DNA of 64,000 nucleotides. Source: Xiphias gladius (taxonomy: Eukaryota > Chordata > Actinopteri > Istiophoriformes > Xiphiidae). Both the position numbers and the translations under genes were made by a program. Shown here piece after piece: positions 11,645-22,465 of this stretch. Below the pieces are notes generated by a model that was not told the DNA's origin, searched no databases, and saw only the letters and a program-made list of their open reading frames with translations. How positions within the stretch are numbered: the stretch's first letter is position 1; each line of letters opens with the position of its first letter. The stretch lies in the NCBI RefSeq assembly GCF_016859285.1, contig NW_024401804.1:394501-458500 (forward strand), read 5' to 3'.

Positions 11645-14600
11645 ATGTCCCCGGCCTTCCACGCGCAACTGGCCTCCATTATGGAGGTGCTGGCAAACAC
11701 GGCGGTGGCGGAGATCTGTGAGCTCGTGGACAGCGGATACTCGGTGCTGCAGCTGGAGATCTCGCGGAGCCGCAAAGAGAACGAGGTGCTGCGGAGGAAA
11801 CTGCGGCTCATGGAGCTCCGCGCCGCCCGCGCGAACGCCCTGCGAGCCGCCGCCGGTGCCGCCGCCGCCGCCGCCGCGCCGCTGCACGCGAGCGGCCGCG
11901 CGCGAGCTCAGCTGCCCGCTCATCACCCGGGCAACGACACGAGGAGGAACCGCACACCTGGAGGTAACCGTCAAAATTTAAATCGACGGAGAGAAGCGCC
12001 ACGCGACAGTTAGCGCCGTTGCTGTAGGACGTGAGTCGTGTTTGCCCGCCCTCTGGGAAACGGCGCTCCCTGCGTCCCGACCGGGGCAGCGCAAAAACAG
12101 CCCGAAAGGAAAGGGAACCGACCTTTAGCCGCGCGCCCAGTCTCCGTCCCCACACGTCACCGAACAGGTTTAAAGCCGCCGGGGACCGTGGAGCAAGTTC
12201 GAAAACGAAAAGGGGCAAAAATGTTCCCACGATCCTCCGCGACAAAGTTCAGTCCTGAAAATTACAAGCGTAGGTACGAACCCAACTCAAGGTCCACTTA
12301 CTGGGTTTTGTCAGAGCTCTCTGCCTCAGGTTTTTGCCCCGTGGGCTCCGTTGACATGGAGGCTGCTCTTTGTCTTCCTCAGTGCTGCTCAGTTTTCAAA
12401 CCTCGTCTGCTGAGGAAGACAGTGAGATGCAGTTGAAAGCTCTAGACAGAAAACCGGTTCGTAGACTTCGAATTTTCTTCTTTGTCAGATTCGTTTGGAT
12501 CCTTTTTACACAAATATCTGGTCTGTACTGATCTGCCCAGCACCCAGTTAATAACATACGTTAATTGAATTTTCCCTTTAACATTTTTTTATTTTTTTCT
12601 TTAAGACAGTTGCAGCTCCTCCGTTTCCTGTTTGCATTGCATTGTGGGAAAATAACATTAAAAACAAATGAACCAAAAAAAAAACCAAAAACCTGCAAAT
12701 GAATCCTGACACGTCTTCCAGGTGCGGCGGTGCTGTCCAGACGAGCGCCCCCCCAGGAGTTGCCGCAGCGCGGAGACCGCAGTCCGCCCTCTGACACAGG
12801 ACCAGAAACCACACCGGTAGTGGTAGGTAGGAGAATGGGTGCATGCGGTGCTCCTTCTGTACCCCCTCCAGTCCCGATGCTGTCCCTCACCCTGTCGGTC
12901 CTTCTCCCCTCTCCGGTCTGATTACAGCCCGCCGCAGGCGAACCAGCCACCCTGACGACTGCGGTGATCAAGGTGGAGGACGACGACGAGTCCTGGTCCC
13001 AATCTGAGCGGGACAGTAAGTACAGTTTAAGTAAACGCACGGGGCGCTTGATTAGACTCGATCGAGACCGGACCGACTCACTTCAGCAGGTCTGCGCAAC
13101 ACTGCACATTCACTCGGTAGAAACCCGAGCGAATCGGCGCGGACGAGGTGCGGCAGCTTCAGATGTACTGTCCCGGTGCACCGGCAGACTCGGAGCACAC
13201 GCAACGGTTTTATCATTTTACGGTGTGCACCCGGCCCGATAACGGACTCTCCAAAACCGCAACATGTGGAGTACTGAGAAACAACCCGTGATCCAGTCGC
13301 TGTATATCCAGTGTGATCAGGTCCGGGGCCCTGCTGCAGATCTCGGGTCTGGGTGTCTAGTACCTGAGAGGATCTAAGGTGACTCTATCCTGTAAAGCAC
13401 AGGAGGCAAACGTGTTATTGAGGCAGACGGAAAACGTCAACTGCGAAGGGATGAAGGATTTGTACTCCTGCCCGCTCGGATCAGGTCTGCTTATCCTTGT
13501 CTGGTCCGATCAGGTCTCGCTGCTCACAGGTTCTTTTTGGATCGAGTCTGGTTTGCTTTTCAATTTGATTTGATTTTTTTATGAATTTAGTTAGTCACTG
13601 CAGGTTTTGGGTAGGTTTTTCTTGGGTCTGTTTTGGATCCAGTCCAAACTTTTGGACCCGTGAAAACCTCTGACGTGGACCGGTCAATGTGAGCCAGGAT
13701 CATTATTAATAATAATTAATTTGTTTTTGTGGGTTAGCTTGTGGCTAATGTACTATAACTTGGCTATGTCCATGACGTCTGTGAGGACTCTGTGATCCAG
13801 GTCAGCTGGACTTGCTTGAGGTTTCCCCTCTCGTCCGAAAGGCTTCTTCGGTTACAAGGGACTGGCGGGGAGTCGCAGCTATTTAACCTCTTGTGGGGTC
13901 GTTAACACCTCGGGAGTCGTTGAGGTCACGTGGGTCATGGTGTGAATGGGTGTTCGGCTGCCCGCGGAGGGGTCTCGAGACTGCGTCAAAAGTGGCTCAG
14001 AAAGTGGTGTCTCGGACCACCTCCTCTGTTTAGTGGTGGTGGTTCCAGTTCGACGTAGATGGGTTCTTTCACTCCTCTTTCCAAACCATCGGTCTTCTCT
14101 GACCAAAATGAAGCTCAAGCAAGTCCGGTCGCCGTTGTATAAACTTAAAACTACGTGAATGATGCGGCCCAGAATGGCCGCCAGGAGCCAGGTGCAGGCA
14201 GTTCGCTGACCATTTAAAAAGGTCCTGGTTCAATTCCAGTGTTATCTTTTTTACTTTTTTCTTAATTACTAGTAAAATCTGCAAATTTGTCCGGTTGGAG
14301 AAAAGTGTCAAATGTTTGACATTCTGCTTTTCTTCCTCTCCAGAGGGATTTTGTCGCGTTGTTGAAGGACAGACGACGGAGACAGAAGCCCCGCCCCCGC
14401 TGACCAAACAGGAAACGGCAGACCAAGGCGGCGACTCAAATCGATCATGGACGAGCGGGGAAGTCAGTTCCACCTCCATGTCTGTCCAAAAAACCCCGGA
14501 CGCCAGCCAGAAGTCAGAAACCAGCAGTTACGAATGCCTGATGTACGAGCCCCCGCTCCAACATGGCTCCCGCACTACCCAGAATCCTCTGAGCGAGGAC

Positions 14601-15254
14601 CCCGGCTGCTCGTACGTGCTGAACGCCAGTGTGTTGAGCGTTTCAGCCGATTCGGGCGGCAGCACCTTCCCCTTCAACGTCAGCGAGGTGGGTCTCTCTG
14701 CAGCAGAGCACCAGCAGCCTGCAGGGTTCACGGACGTCCAGCAGAGGGCGCCGTTAGCCGCAGACGAGCCTCCGCTTCCGGCGAGGAAAGGGCTGACGGG
14801 AAGACAAAATGCTTTCATCCGGAGGGACGGGTGGAGACATCAGGAGGGAGTCAACAGAGCTGCCAACCGCAGCAGAGAGGACGGCGGGGGGAAGTCTTTT
14901 GTCTGTAACTGCTGCGGTAAGACTCTGGCCTGCCTGAAGAACCTGAAGACCCACATGAGGGTCCACACGGGCGAGAAGCCGTTCGTCTGCGCGCTCTGCG
15001 GCAAACGCTTCTCCGACTCCAGCAACCTGAAACGCCACCAGAGCGTCCACACCGGCGAGAAGCGCTACGGCTGCGTCCACTGCGGCAAACGCTTCGCCCA
15101 GTCAGGATCCCTGAAGGTCCACATGACCGTCCACACGGACTGTAAACAGTTCAGGTGTTCATACTGCGGCAAGACGTTCATATCGGGCAGCCACCTGCGA
15201 CGACACATCACCGTCCACGGAGGAGAGAAACGATTCGCTCACACGTTACAGTGA
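11645..15254 (+). CDS. C2H2 zinc-finger protein with four fingers (tandem gene 2)
   Basis: Putative nuclear DNA-binding protein and tandem paralogue of the gene at 4341. Coding exons: 11645-11963, 12722-12822, 12928-13015 and 14344-15254; phases 1, 0 and 1 agree and the total is 472 aa. Exon 1 carries the same N-terminal helical module (FHAQLASIMEVLANTAVAEI through a SRSRKEN basic run), then an alanine-rich tract. Exon 3 holds an acidic block (VIKVEDDDESW) at the place of exon 2 in gene 1. The last exon encodes four fingers; helix positions -1,2,3,6 are C,K,N,T; D,S,N,R; Q,G,S,V; S,S,H,R. TGEKPF and TGEKRY linkers follow the first two fingers; the third linker (TDCKQF) is degenerate. The first finger has L instead of F/Y in its core (GKTLACLKNL). 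Start chosen at the ATG matching gene 1. Targets unknown. Confidence 0.9.
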
Positions 15255-15619
15255 CACGGGGGGGGGCGGGGTCAGATCCCACTAGACCCACGAGTGAGTG
15301 GACGAAAAAAAATGAACTCTCCACAATAACACAGCAGCAGTTGAGCTGTGAGCAGCTGTTGAGTTTCTCCTGCACTGAAAAAGTCGCCTCACGTCTCGTT
15401 CCGGTTGATGATTTTGGTCCAAAACTGCCGATGGGTCGTCACGAAGCCGCGGTCGGAGATAAACTCACCGAAACCAGGCAAAGTCCCGCGGTCACGGAAT
15501 GACAATGGATCCTGGTCGTGTCATTACCGTGAGCTCATTTTTCGTCCCGGAAAGAGCTGAAACAATTCAGTCAGTTCACCAGTTAGTTGCCTAAACATTA
15601 ATCTGAAACTCATCCTCTA

Positions 15620-15625
15620 AATAAA
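15620..15625 (+). promoter_or_regulatory. Polyadenylation signal AATAAA, gene 2
   Basis: The canonical hexamer lies 366 bp after the stop at 15252-15254. A second AATAAA lies near 17070, so a longer 3' UTR is possible. Confidence 0.55.
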
Positions 15626-15909
15626 GATGCCAAACCAAACCGGTTCCACCGCCGGTTTTCTGAGTCTTCTATGATTGAAACTGAATATCTACATCTGAAG
15701 ACGTCACTTTAGACGTAGGAAAAGCAGAAACTCCTGCATTTGACAACGTGAAACCGGCAAATATTTGTCATTTTTCTCGATGAAGCGACTCACGTGATGA
15801 ATTTCCTGTCAGTCGACGGTTTGACTGACGGACAAATTGTTTTAGCTCTAATACGGAAAGTCGCGGGCAGGGCCCCGCTTACAAATGTGTGCCCCGAGGC
15901 CCCTTCGAT

Positions 15910-16075
15910 AGGACGTGATTTATTTATGAACTGCAGACATAAAACAGTCCTGTGGGAAAACACGTTACAGATAAAAACCTTATTTCCAACATGGTCCCGA
16001 GATGTTAAAAAGACTAAACGGACACACAACGTAAAAATAGACAATAAAATCCTGAAATCCAAAAATACATGACCA
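15910..16075 (-). mobile_element. 3'-end fragment of a LINE
   Basis: Read on the minus strand this holds ATTTTATTGTC, then ACATCTCGGGACCATGTTGG, then an ATAAATAAAT-type tail. The same ordered blocks occur at 45855-46010 downstream of a reverse-transcriptase remnant, which identifies both as 3' ends of one non-LTR retrotransposon family. Severely 5' truncated. Confidence 0.7.
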
Positions 16076-16542
16076 CAAATTTAAAAAAAAAAGGGGAGCA
16101 CCCACATCAAAACACCAAGGTTGAACAAGGACTCTTTGATGGCTGGAGTAAAATGTTGCGTCATATCTTTTTTTAACGTGTCGGCCGAGCCGCAGAGACC
16201 ATAAGTGACTCCTACTTTTCCTTGGCCTCTAGAGTGCTGCTTTTGGGCCCTAAATCTGTTTTAGGGAAAACCAGGTGTTTAGTTTATGACACTCTTCAGG
16301 TCGTTGTTTGTTGTTTTGTTGATGAAACGTCCTGTAGAGTCTTTCTGAGTCACCTTCTCTTTTGCTAATGCAGTTTTTCACACAGTCTGGGTTTTTCCCT
16401 GTGGGTTGTTCTCGGCCACGTGGCGTCACGTTTCAGTCCGAGATCTTATTTCGGGTTCCTCCCGTGGTACGTGTGGACACGCGTGACGTTCTCACGCCGG
16501 TCGGGCTACACTTTAAATGTTCTCATTCAGCTTTTCAAAAAT

Positions 16543-16567
16543 TGAAAAAAAAAAAAAAAAAAAAAAA
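16543..16567. repeat. Poly(A) tract
   Basis: A near-pure A run lies just upstream of the repeat copy at 16586. A similar run lies at 17502-17521. Confidence 0.9.
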
Positions 16568-16585
16568 CAACCCTCACAAAACGTT

Positions 16586-16823
16586 ACAGCTGAAATCCGT
16601 AGTCGACGAGATTTTCAAAGCGCAGACGATTAGTGTCGTTATCGATAAACCGGCAAATTATTTTCTCAATTAATCGAATTGTTTCTTCCATGACATGTCA
16701 GAAAATAGTGATAATGCCTGCTATACTTCAATTTACTATCATGTAAAACAAAGAAATGCATCAAATCCTCTGAATATTTGGCATTTTTGCTTAATGACTA
16801 TTAATCGTCTAATCGTTGCAGCT
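16586..16823 (+). repeat. Near-complete copy of the TAATCGATTAAT-type repeat family
   Basis: It begins CAGCTGAAATCCGTAGTCGA and ends CTAATCGTTGCAGCTG, so the ends are rough inverted repeats. Internal blocks include CATGACATGTCAGAAAATAG, TTTACTATCATGTAAAACA and TATTTGGCATTTTTGCTTAA. Probably a non-autonomous DNA transposon; no coding capacity. Confidence 0.7.
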
Positions 16824-17163
16824 GTACTGTTTTTGTTTTTGTCTTAGCAGTTATTTACACGACTCCGTGTTAGAAAACCAAATCTGCATGTCTGTCTCAA
16901 GGTAAACGGTTAAATCTGCAGCTTTTCTCCATGAACAACCGACAGCTGTATGTTCCCTGTGTGGTCGGTTTAAATTAAATCCTGGGGCTGATTGAAGAGA
17001 GAGAGCACAACTGTCATGTTTACATTTTGTGATACTGTCACTGTTTATTTGTGATCACGTCATTTCGTAATAAAAGCAGCTGCTGTCTCCCGTCTCCCGT
17101 CTCTGATGGCGTCTGCTGAGTCTCACGGGGACGATTCATGATCAGTTGTCGTTTGAAATCTAC

Positions 17164-17359
17164 TGTAAAATACCAGAGTGGAGAAATCCTATGTCACAAG
17201 TAACAGTCCTGCAGCCACAACTTTATTTCAGTATCCGCAACAAAAATATAAAGAGCCAGAAGTAAAAATGGTCATTATGCAGAATGGCCCGTTTTAGAAT
17301 CTGATTTATTGGATGACAAGAACATTACTTAGTAAATGTACTGTTACTTTCCACCTCTG
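17164..17359 (-). repeat. Reverse copy of the CAGTGGTGGA...TTCTTCCACAC repeat family
   Basis: The sequence runs from a CTGTAAAATACC block through ATTATGCAGAATGGCCCG to TTACTTTCCACCTCTG. It matches, in reverse, the forward copy at 48483-48868. Resembles a very common teleost element whose consensus is rich in GTACTT-type motifs. Confidence 0.6.
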
Positions 17360-17798
17360 TTTTTAAGAGATGTATTTACATTTTCCCCACCAACTTCTCA
17401 AAGGGTCAGTTGGTCCAAAGGACACAAACAGCCTTGTTTTACTTGCCTCTGCGGGTACGGAGCCATCCAGACAGTTTGGGTTTGAGATTTTGTAACATTT
17501 AAAAAAAAAAAAAAAAAAAAAGACATTTAAAACAGTTCAGTATCAGCAACATCTTCTTTGGAGGAACAGTGTCAATGTTACTCAGAAGAAGTTATGAATT
17601 GAGTTGAATAAGTTTGAATTTTCCCTGTTCTGTTTTGGGTTTTTTTTTTTTTTACCACAGTCTTTCATTTTATAACAATGCTGCAAAATTAGGCCTCAAA
17701 CAACAACTCACGTTTACTGAGCCATGCTGACCTGGAGCACAGGCGGTTTTAAGGCTAGAGATTAGCACGATTGACTGTTCTCCCTCTTCCTGTCTCAC

Positions 17799-17855
17799 CT
17801 GCAACGATAAAGCTGCTGCTCTGCAGGAACATCATCTCAAGGATCACGGTCAAAC
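17799..17855 (-). other. Orphan coding exon candidate (57 bp)
   Basis: Read on the minus strand it follows a strong GCACTGCCCCGCAG acceptor and ends CAG|GTGAGA. Only one frame is open; it encodes LTVILEMMFLQSSSFIVA and leaves one base over. Its phase fits the upstream candidate exon at 18000-18097. If translation read through the donor, a stop would come within 15 codons. No family recognised. Confidence 0.45.
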
Positions 17856-17999
17856 CTGCGGGGCAGTGCCACAGGTACAAGGGCGGGACAGACTGTTAAA
17901 TTTTGGATGGTGAAGGGTAAAAATCAGTGTTTCTTCAAGTGAGTTAAAATATTCCCTCTTGCTTATTTGCTGGAACCTCCTGATAAACGGTGAATTTAC

Positions 18000-18097
18000 C
18001 TTCCAGCTTGTCGTCACTTCCGTCGGCTGAAACAGGAGCCGAGGTTGTTTCTCCCAAACTGCTCATCACCTTCAGGCTCTTCCTCAGCCAGCCGCAC
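18000..18097 (-). other. Orphan coding exon candidate (98 bp)
   Basis: On the minus strand it follows AAATCCGTTTCCAG and ends GAAG|GTAAAT. The open frame reads CGWLRKSLKVMSSL and on to SADGSDDKLE. It needs two bases from the preceding exon and leaves one for the exon at 17799-17855, exactly as that exon requires. It could be a 3' extension of tmem71 or part of an unrecognised gene. Confidence 0.45.
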
Positions 18098-18929
18098 CTG
18101 GAAACGGATTTTCATTTGCTCTGGAGAAAAACTTCGCAGCGAAACAGACGAACAGAAAACATGCAGCTCGCAGCTTCACTGAACAGAAATACAGCGTTTG
18201 TCTTTTTAACAGGGTTTAATGGACGATAAACATTCACTTTAATTCAGATAAAACAAAACACTTTCACTCTGACAATCAGCCGAATACTGTGAAAATTAAA
18301 TCTTGAAACACAGCGCCATCAACTACTGTTTGTTTATGTACAAAATTGACTGATTGAAACACAGCAATCACCATTGCAGGAAAAAGGACCTCGTCCTTCT
18401 AAGTGTCATTTTGGAAGTTGACACATCGGATTAATAAATACATCATTTGGTAAATTATTGCCATTGTTCCTCTTTATGTCTCAATTTCAAATTAAAATCT
18501 AGTTTGCGCCTCATTGAAGGTTTAATTTTACAGTTTCCAGAGCAGCTGTTTAACCATCAGAGACTTTAATAACATGAATACAGTACAGGGGATTAACGAA
18601 TGAACAGTTAAAATAAGTGCTGTCACAAGCAGAGTATCACATTTCCACCTCTGGAAACAAGTGCAGTCAGTGAGGATAAAAATAAAAAATAAAAGACTAT
18701 GTACATCATCATCGACACCATGTACAGTAGCTGCTTAACACACAGAAGAAGAGCATCAAGAGCATATCTAAAGGTTTGATTCATCCAAGGAAATTCATAC
18801 TAAATGTCTTAATGTCACAGGAATTTTCTGTCTTCTGCAGAAAATTCAATATTTTACAACATCTCAAAAAAAGTTTTTAATAATTGATTATTAAAAGCTG
18901 CAATTAATTGATTTTTGGCCACATTGGGG

Positions 18930-19200
18930 CAGCAGAATGAGCTAAAAATATTTTGTTAGCAAACCGTAGTTTATTTCCACATCGAGCAGGCACAGATCAA
19001 CATGATCCTTCATCCGGATCTGGTGTCTGAGTCCACCTGATGAATCTAAGTCCAGTACTCCCTCTCTTTTGGCTCTGGTTTTGGTCTCCATCAGCTCCCG
19101 AGGGAAATATCTAGCTCATATTTTCGGCTGTAAAACCAAAACTAGGAGCTAAAAGAGGCTAAAAGGCTTTGTGGAGCTGCAGAGTTGGCGTTGATTCTCA
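18930..19200 (+). repeat. Interspersed repeat sharing a core with 51830-52075
   Basis: The core CCAGTACTCCCTCT, then GCTCTGGTTTTGGTCTCCA, then GAGGGAAATATCT recurs in reverse orientation at about 51930-52010 with few changes. Two dispersed copies in this window show it is a repeat. Confidence 0.7.
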
Positions 19201-21261
19201 GTGGGTTCAAAACTATGAGCAAAACTACGAGTAATTTGATTCATCTTTAATATAAAAATATTTAAATGTTGCACTTTTAACGCCTCGCTTAACCTGATGC
19301 CACTGCAGCCCGACCTCGGATAAGCGTCAGAAAGTGGACGGATGAATGGATGGAGCTGTGAACGCAAGTATTATAGTATATATATAGCAGTATTAAAAAT
19401 ATTAGTAATATAGATTGATTTTTGTTCACTGATGAAGTATTGGCAATGTAACGTTTCCTGAATCGTCAGATTTCGACAAATTTGGCACTTGAATGAATGA
19501 ATACACATCAGACGATTCGGAAACTCCTGATCTACACAGAAAGAGAAATTGGAGTTTTAAAGGCCCCATCACACCAGCATTCAATACGATGACATTCTGC
19601 CGCAAAATCAATTAATTTCAATGGAGTTGTTGTACAAGTCAGAAACTGGTATTTAGGGTATTTCCCATATGACAAAAACTCGACATGACGATCAAAACAT
19701 TTTGAACAGAGAAAATAGAAATGCATTTATCCTAATCTATTGAGACGACCTGGAACACGAAGAACATAAGATCATAAGATCCTCTGGTCAAAGATTGTTA
19801 CACAAAAACACGTGAAAACATTTCAGTGTCAGACAGGAAGAGCTGGTTTGTGCTGTCGCTGACAACGAAGCACAGCTCATCTCTTCCTTTTTCAGGTCTG
19901 CTAAACGTCTTGGCGTAGTTTGGGGCCCAAATATGATTTTCAAAACTTTATAAAGTCAAAACCTTATAAAGCCATACAGTACTTGTTTTTCTTGACATTT
20001 GTTCAGTGCCAGCTTCTTTTCCTGATGAAAAAACATTTGTTTCATTTTTCCTCCTACAGGAATCACAGAGCGATAACCGATCAATACAAACTGATTTTAT
20101 TGATAGGCCATTTAAGAGAGCTTCAGGGGAGGAGATCATTCAAGCGAAGATGAACTCCCTGATTTTTTTTTTTTTTTTTTTAAACAGCGCTTTCAAATCC
20201 CAAATGCTCTCCCAGCTCAATGTTTAGGTTTAAAAACGCATTTCGCCGTCTAGTTTCCTTTATTTTCTGAAATTATTGCTCCCTCAGGAAACCCTGTCTC
20301 CAAGTTAGGAAGAGTGAAGAGGTATCAACCTTCACACAAACGCAGACCTGAGTTACACAGGAGCTGTAAATAAATGAGGGTGGGTCTTTTTTCCTGCCTG
20401 CGATGCCAGCTGGTTCGACTCGGTCCCACAGAAAAGAGGAACATCGTAAAATCTGCAGAAGTCGTTTTCGCAAGTGGATTTTTACAACTGCCACAGGCGC
20501 AAAGTGAGAGGGCGGTCCTCGTAAAACCTGACGGGCTTTTTGGCAGAGTGGAGCGGCTTTCAAAAGCTGCGAAAGGTTCCACTTCTCAGACAAGAGCCAG
20601 CTGTCTGAGAGAGGACTGTCTAAGAAAAGTGGATGGGACGATATCAGACGGCTCGGGTTCACTTCTCCCGTAGACAGCGTGCGGCCAAAGTCTGTTGTGG
20701 ACACGAAACTTCATTTCACCTCAAACCGCAACAACACAAAGTCCCAGAGAGCCTTGCTGTAAGAAACATCCAATCAGAGCTTTCGTTTCTTTAAATGACA
20801 GAAACTATCATCAAAACTGCCCTGTACGTGGCCCACGGCCCAACACTTCTTCAGCCGTTGGTTTTTCCACAGAAAATGTCAGTGTGTGTGAACCCGGCCA
20901 AAGATACTGTATCTGAAAATGTATTTTTCTCTGATTGGAGAACTTTCTTAACACAGTAACTCCACCCGTCCGCTACAGCACACAGGTTAAATCAAACACC
21001 ACCCACCATTAAACACCGGAGCAGGTCTGTTTCATGTTTCAGCAGCATTTCAGGTTTAAATCTAACGCTTCCCTGTACTAGTCTGTGTTTCTGCACTTAA
21101 GGCACTTAACAGCTGAAGAGTTTTACCACAAAATGCTGCAGAGAACAACCCAGATCATTTAAATCATCATTCTAATAAAGTTAACATGGTGTATTACACG
21201 ATACTGTGAAAGCTGAATTTATCGATTTTCTTGTCAGACTTTCACACTCAAGTCTGACCTG

Positions 21262-21273
21262 GTGCAGCTTTAA
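21262..21273 (+). repeat. Orphan terminal repeat GTGCAGCTTTAA
   Basis: Identical to the right end of the TTAA-flanked element at 58682-59322, including the following CGT. No partner end was found nearby, so this is a truncated copy or coincidence. Confidence 0.35.
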
Positions 21274-21318
21274 CGTAGCAGCAGCAACGGGTTTTTTTTT
21301 TAATATTTTGTTGCTCTG

Positions 21319-21347
21319 TACAGTGGGTGTCAAAAGTCTGAGACCAC
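21319..21347 (+). repeat. Possible transposon terminus TACAGTGGGTGTCAAAAGTC
   Basis: Resembles the inverted-repeat end of Tc1/mariner-type miniature elements common in fish. Only one end is seen. Confidence 0.35.
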
Positions 21348-22465
21348 TTTCCCATTATGGTTTTTATTTGTTTTTCATTGTGGCGGTCATTTTGGAATAA
21401 AACTCTTCATCCAGTTTCCTCAGGAAAAAAATGGCGCTTAACTCCTGAACTTACAAATCCCAGGTAGATCGACGAGAACCTCAGGTGTTTTGTGCATTTG
21501 GTTTTTCAGGAAAAGTCACAGCTCTTACTTTAAACTGAAGTGAGGCTTCGCAGCGACGCTCGCTGCCTGGTTTTTTTGGGTTTTTTTTGCTGCTGGACCT
21601 GAATTTGTTCTCAGACACCGAACGTCTGACGTTTGGTCACTTTGGACAGCCCCAAAAAAGCCAAGTTCAACTGCTAACAACAGAAGATACATTTAGAGTC
21701 TTTTAAAAATACACCAGGTACATCTGGATGTTTTGTATTTGATATGGATATTCTTTATCTTTCATGGCTGCTAAACTACAGCAAATCGTGTCACCAATGT
21801 CAAAGAGTTCCTTCAGCATTTCACCAGAGACAAACTGTCTGATTCAGGTTTTCTTCGCTGGGAAAATCCAAAGGTGCTGCTGGTGAAAGGTTTCACGGTT
21901 CCAACGTTCAACACAGGAAACATGAATCAAAATCCAGTCACAATGAGACGCAAAGTCAGATTGTTATTTACAGTTTCATGTTAAATCGGACTCTTTTATG
22001 TAAAAAACATTTGCCTGCACAGCGAGCAGATACCAGGACGAACCGTGACCTTAATATTTAAAAGGCTCGAGTGCTGTGTTGACATAAAATACAAAAGTTG
22101 GCTTGAGGACTTCGTCACAACGACCTGAATGCAACACCGTGCTGATTTTCCCAGCGTTTTTTTTAGATTGAAATGTTAAATATAAAAAACGTGTTGGTTT
22201 AGTTTCACTTCAATCAGAATAAGAACTGCAGCCCTTGTGGTCGACGCGTCTCAGTGCATTAAACAGGATTTTACATTCAAAAACGGGTTATTTTACGTTT
22301 CGCAGTCAAACAGGTGTTGCTGTAAAAATGTTTTCCGGAGCTCTGTATAACTTGGTCCTTTAAGTGCGACTCACATGCAAACACTTAGTGAAATGTAAAA
22401 TATTTCTGTTGAGTTCCCATCAGACCTTCTCTTCTTCTTTCTCTCTTCCACTTTGATGTCTTCTT

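Larger units (their letters stand above)
18100..22465. other. Non-coding region 3' of tmem71 last exon
   Basis: No splice-supported exon was found here. It may include tmem71 3' UTR; a minus-strand AATAAA lies at 21363-21368. Repeat fragments occur at 18930-19200, 21262 and 21319. The open frames at 20273-20704 on both strands have no homology signal. Confidence 0.45.

Noticed and set aside
14200-14240. tRNA-like B-box (GGTTCAATTCC)
   Set aside because: No matching A-box or cloverleaf upstream; not a tRNA gene.
17222-17227. Minus-strand AATAAA as tmem71 polyadenylation signal
   Set aside because: It lies inside a copy of a common interspersed repeat, so the hexamer is not evidence of a transcript end.
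20273-20704. 143-codon minus frame and 99-codon plus frame
   Set aside because: No recognisable domain, and the frame composition looks random; not supported as a gene.
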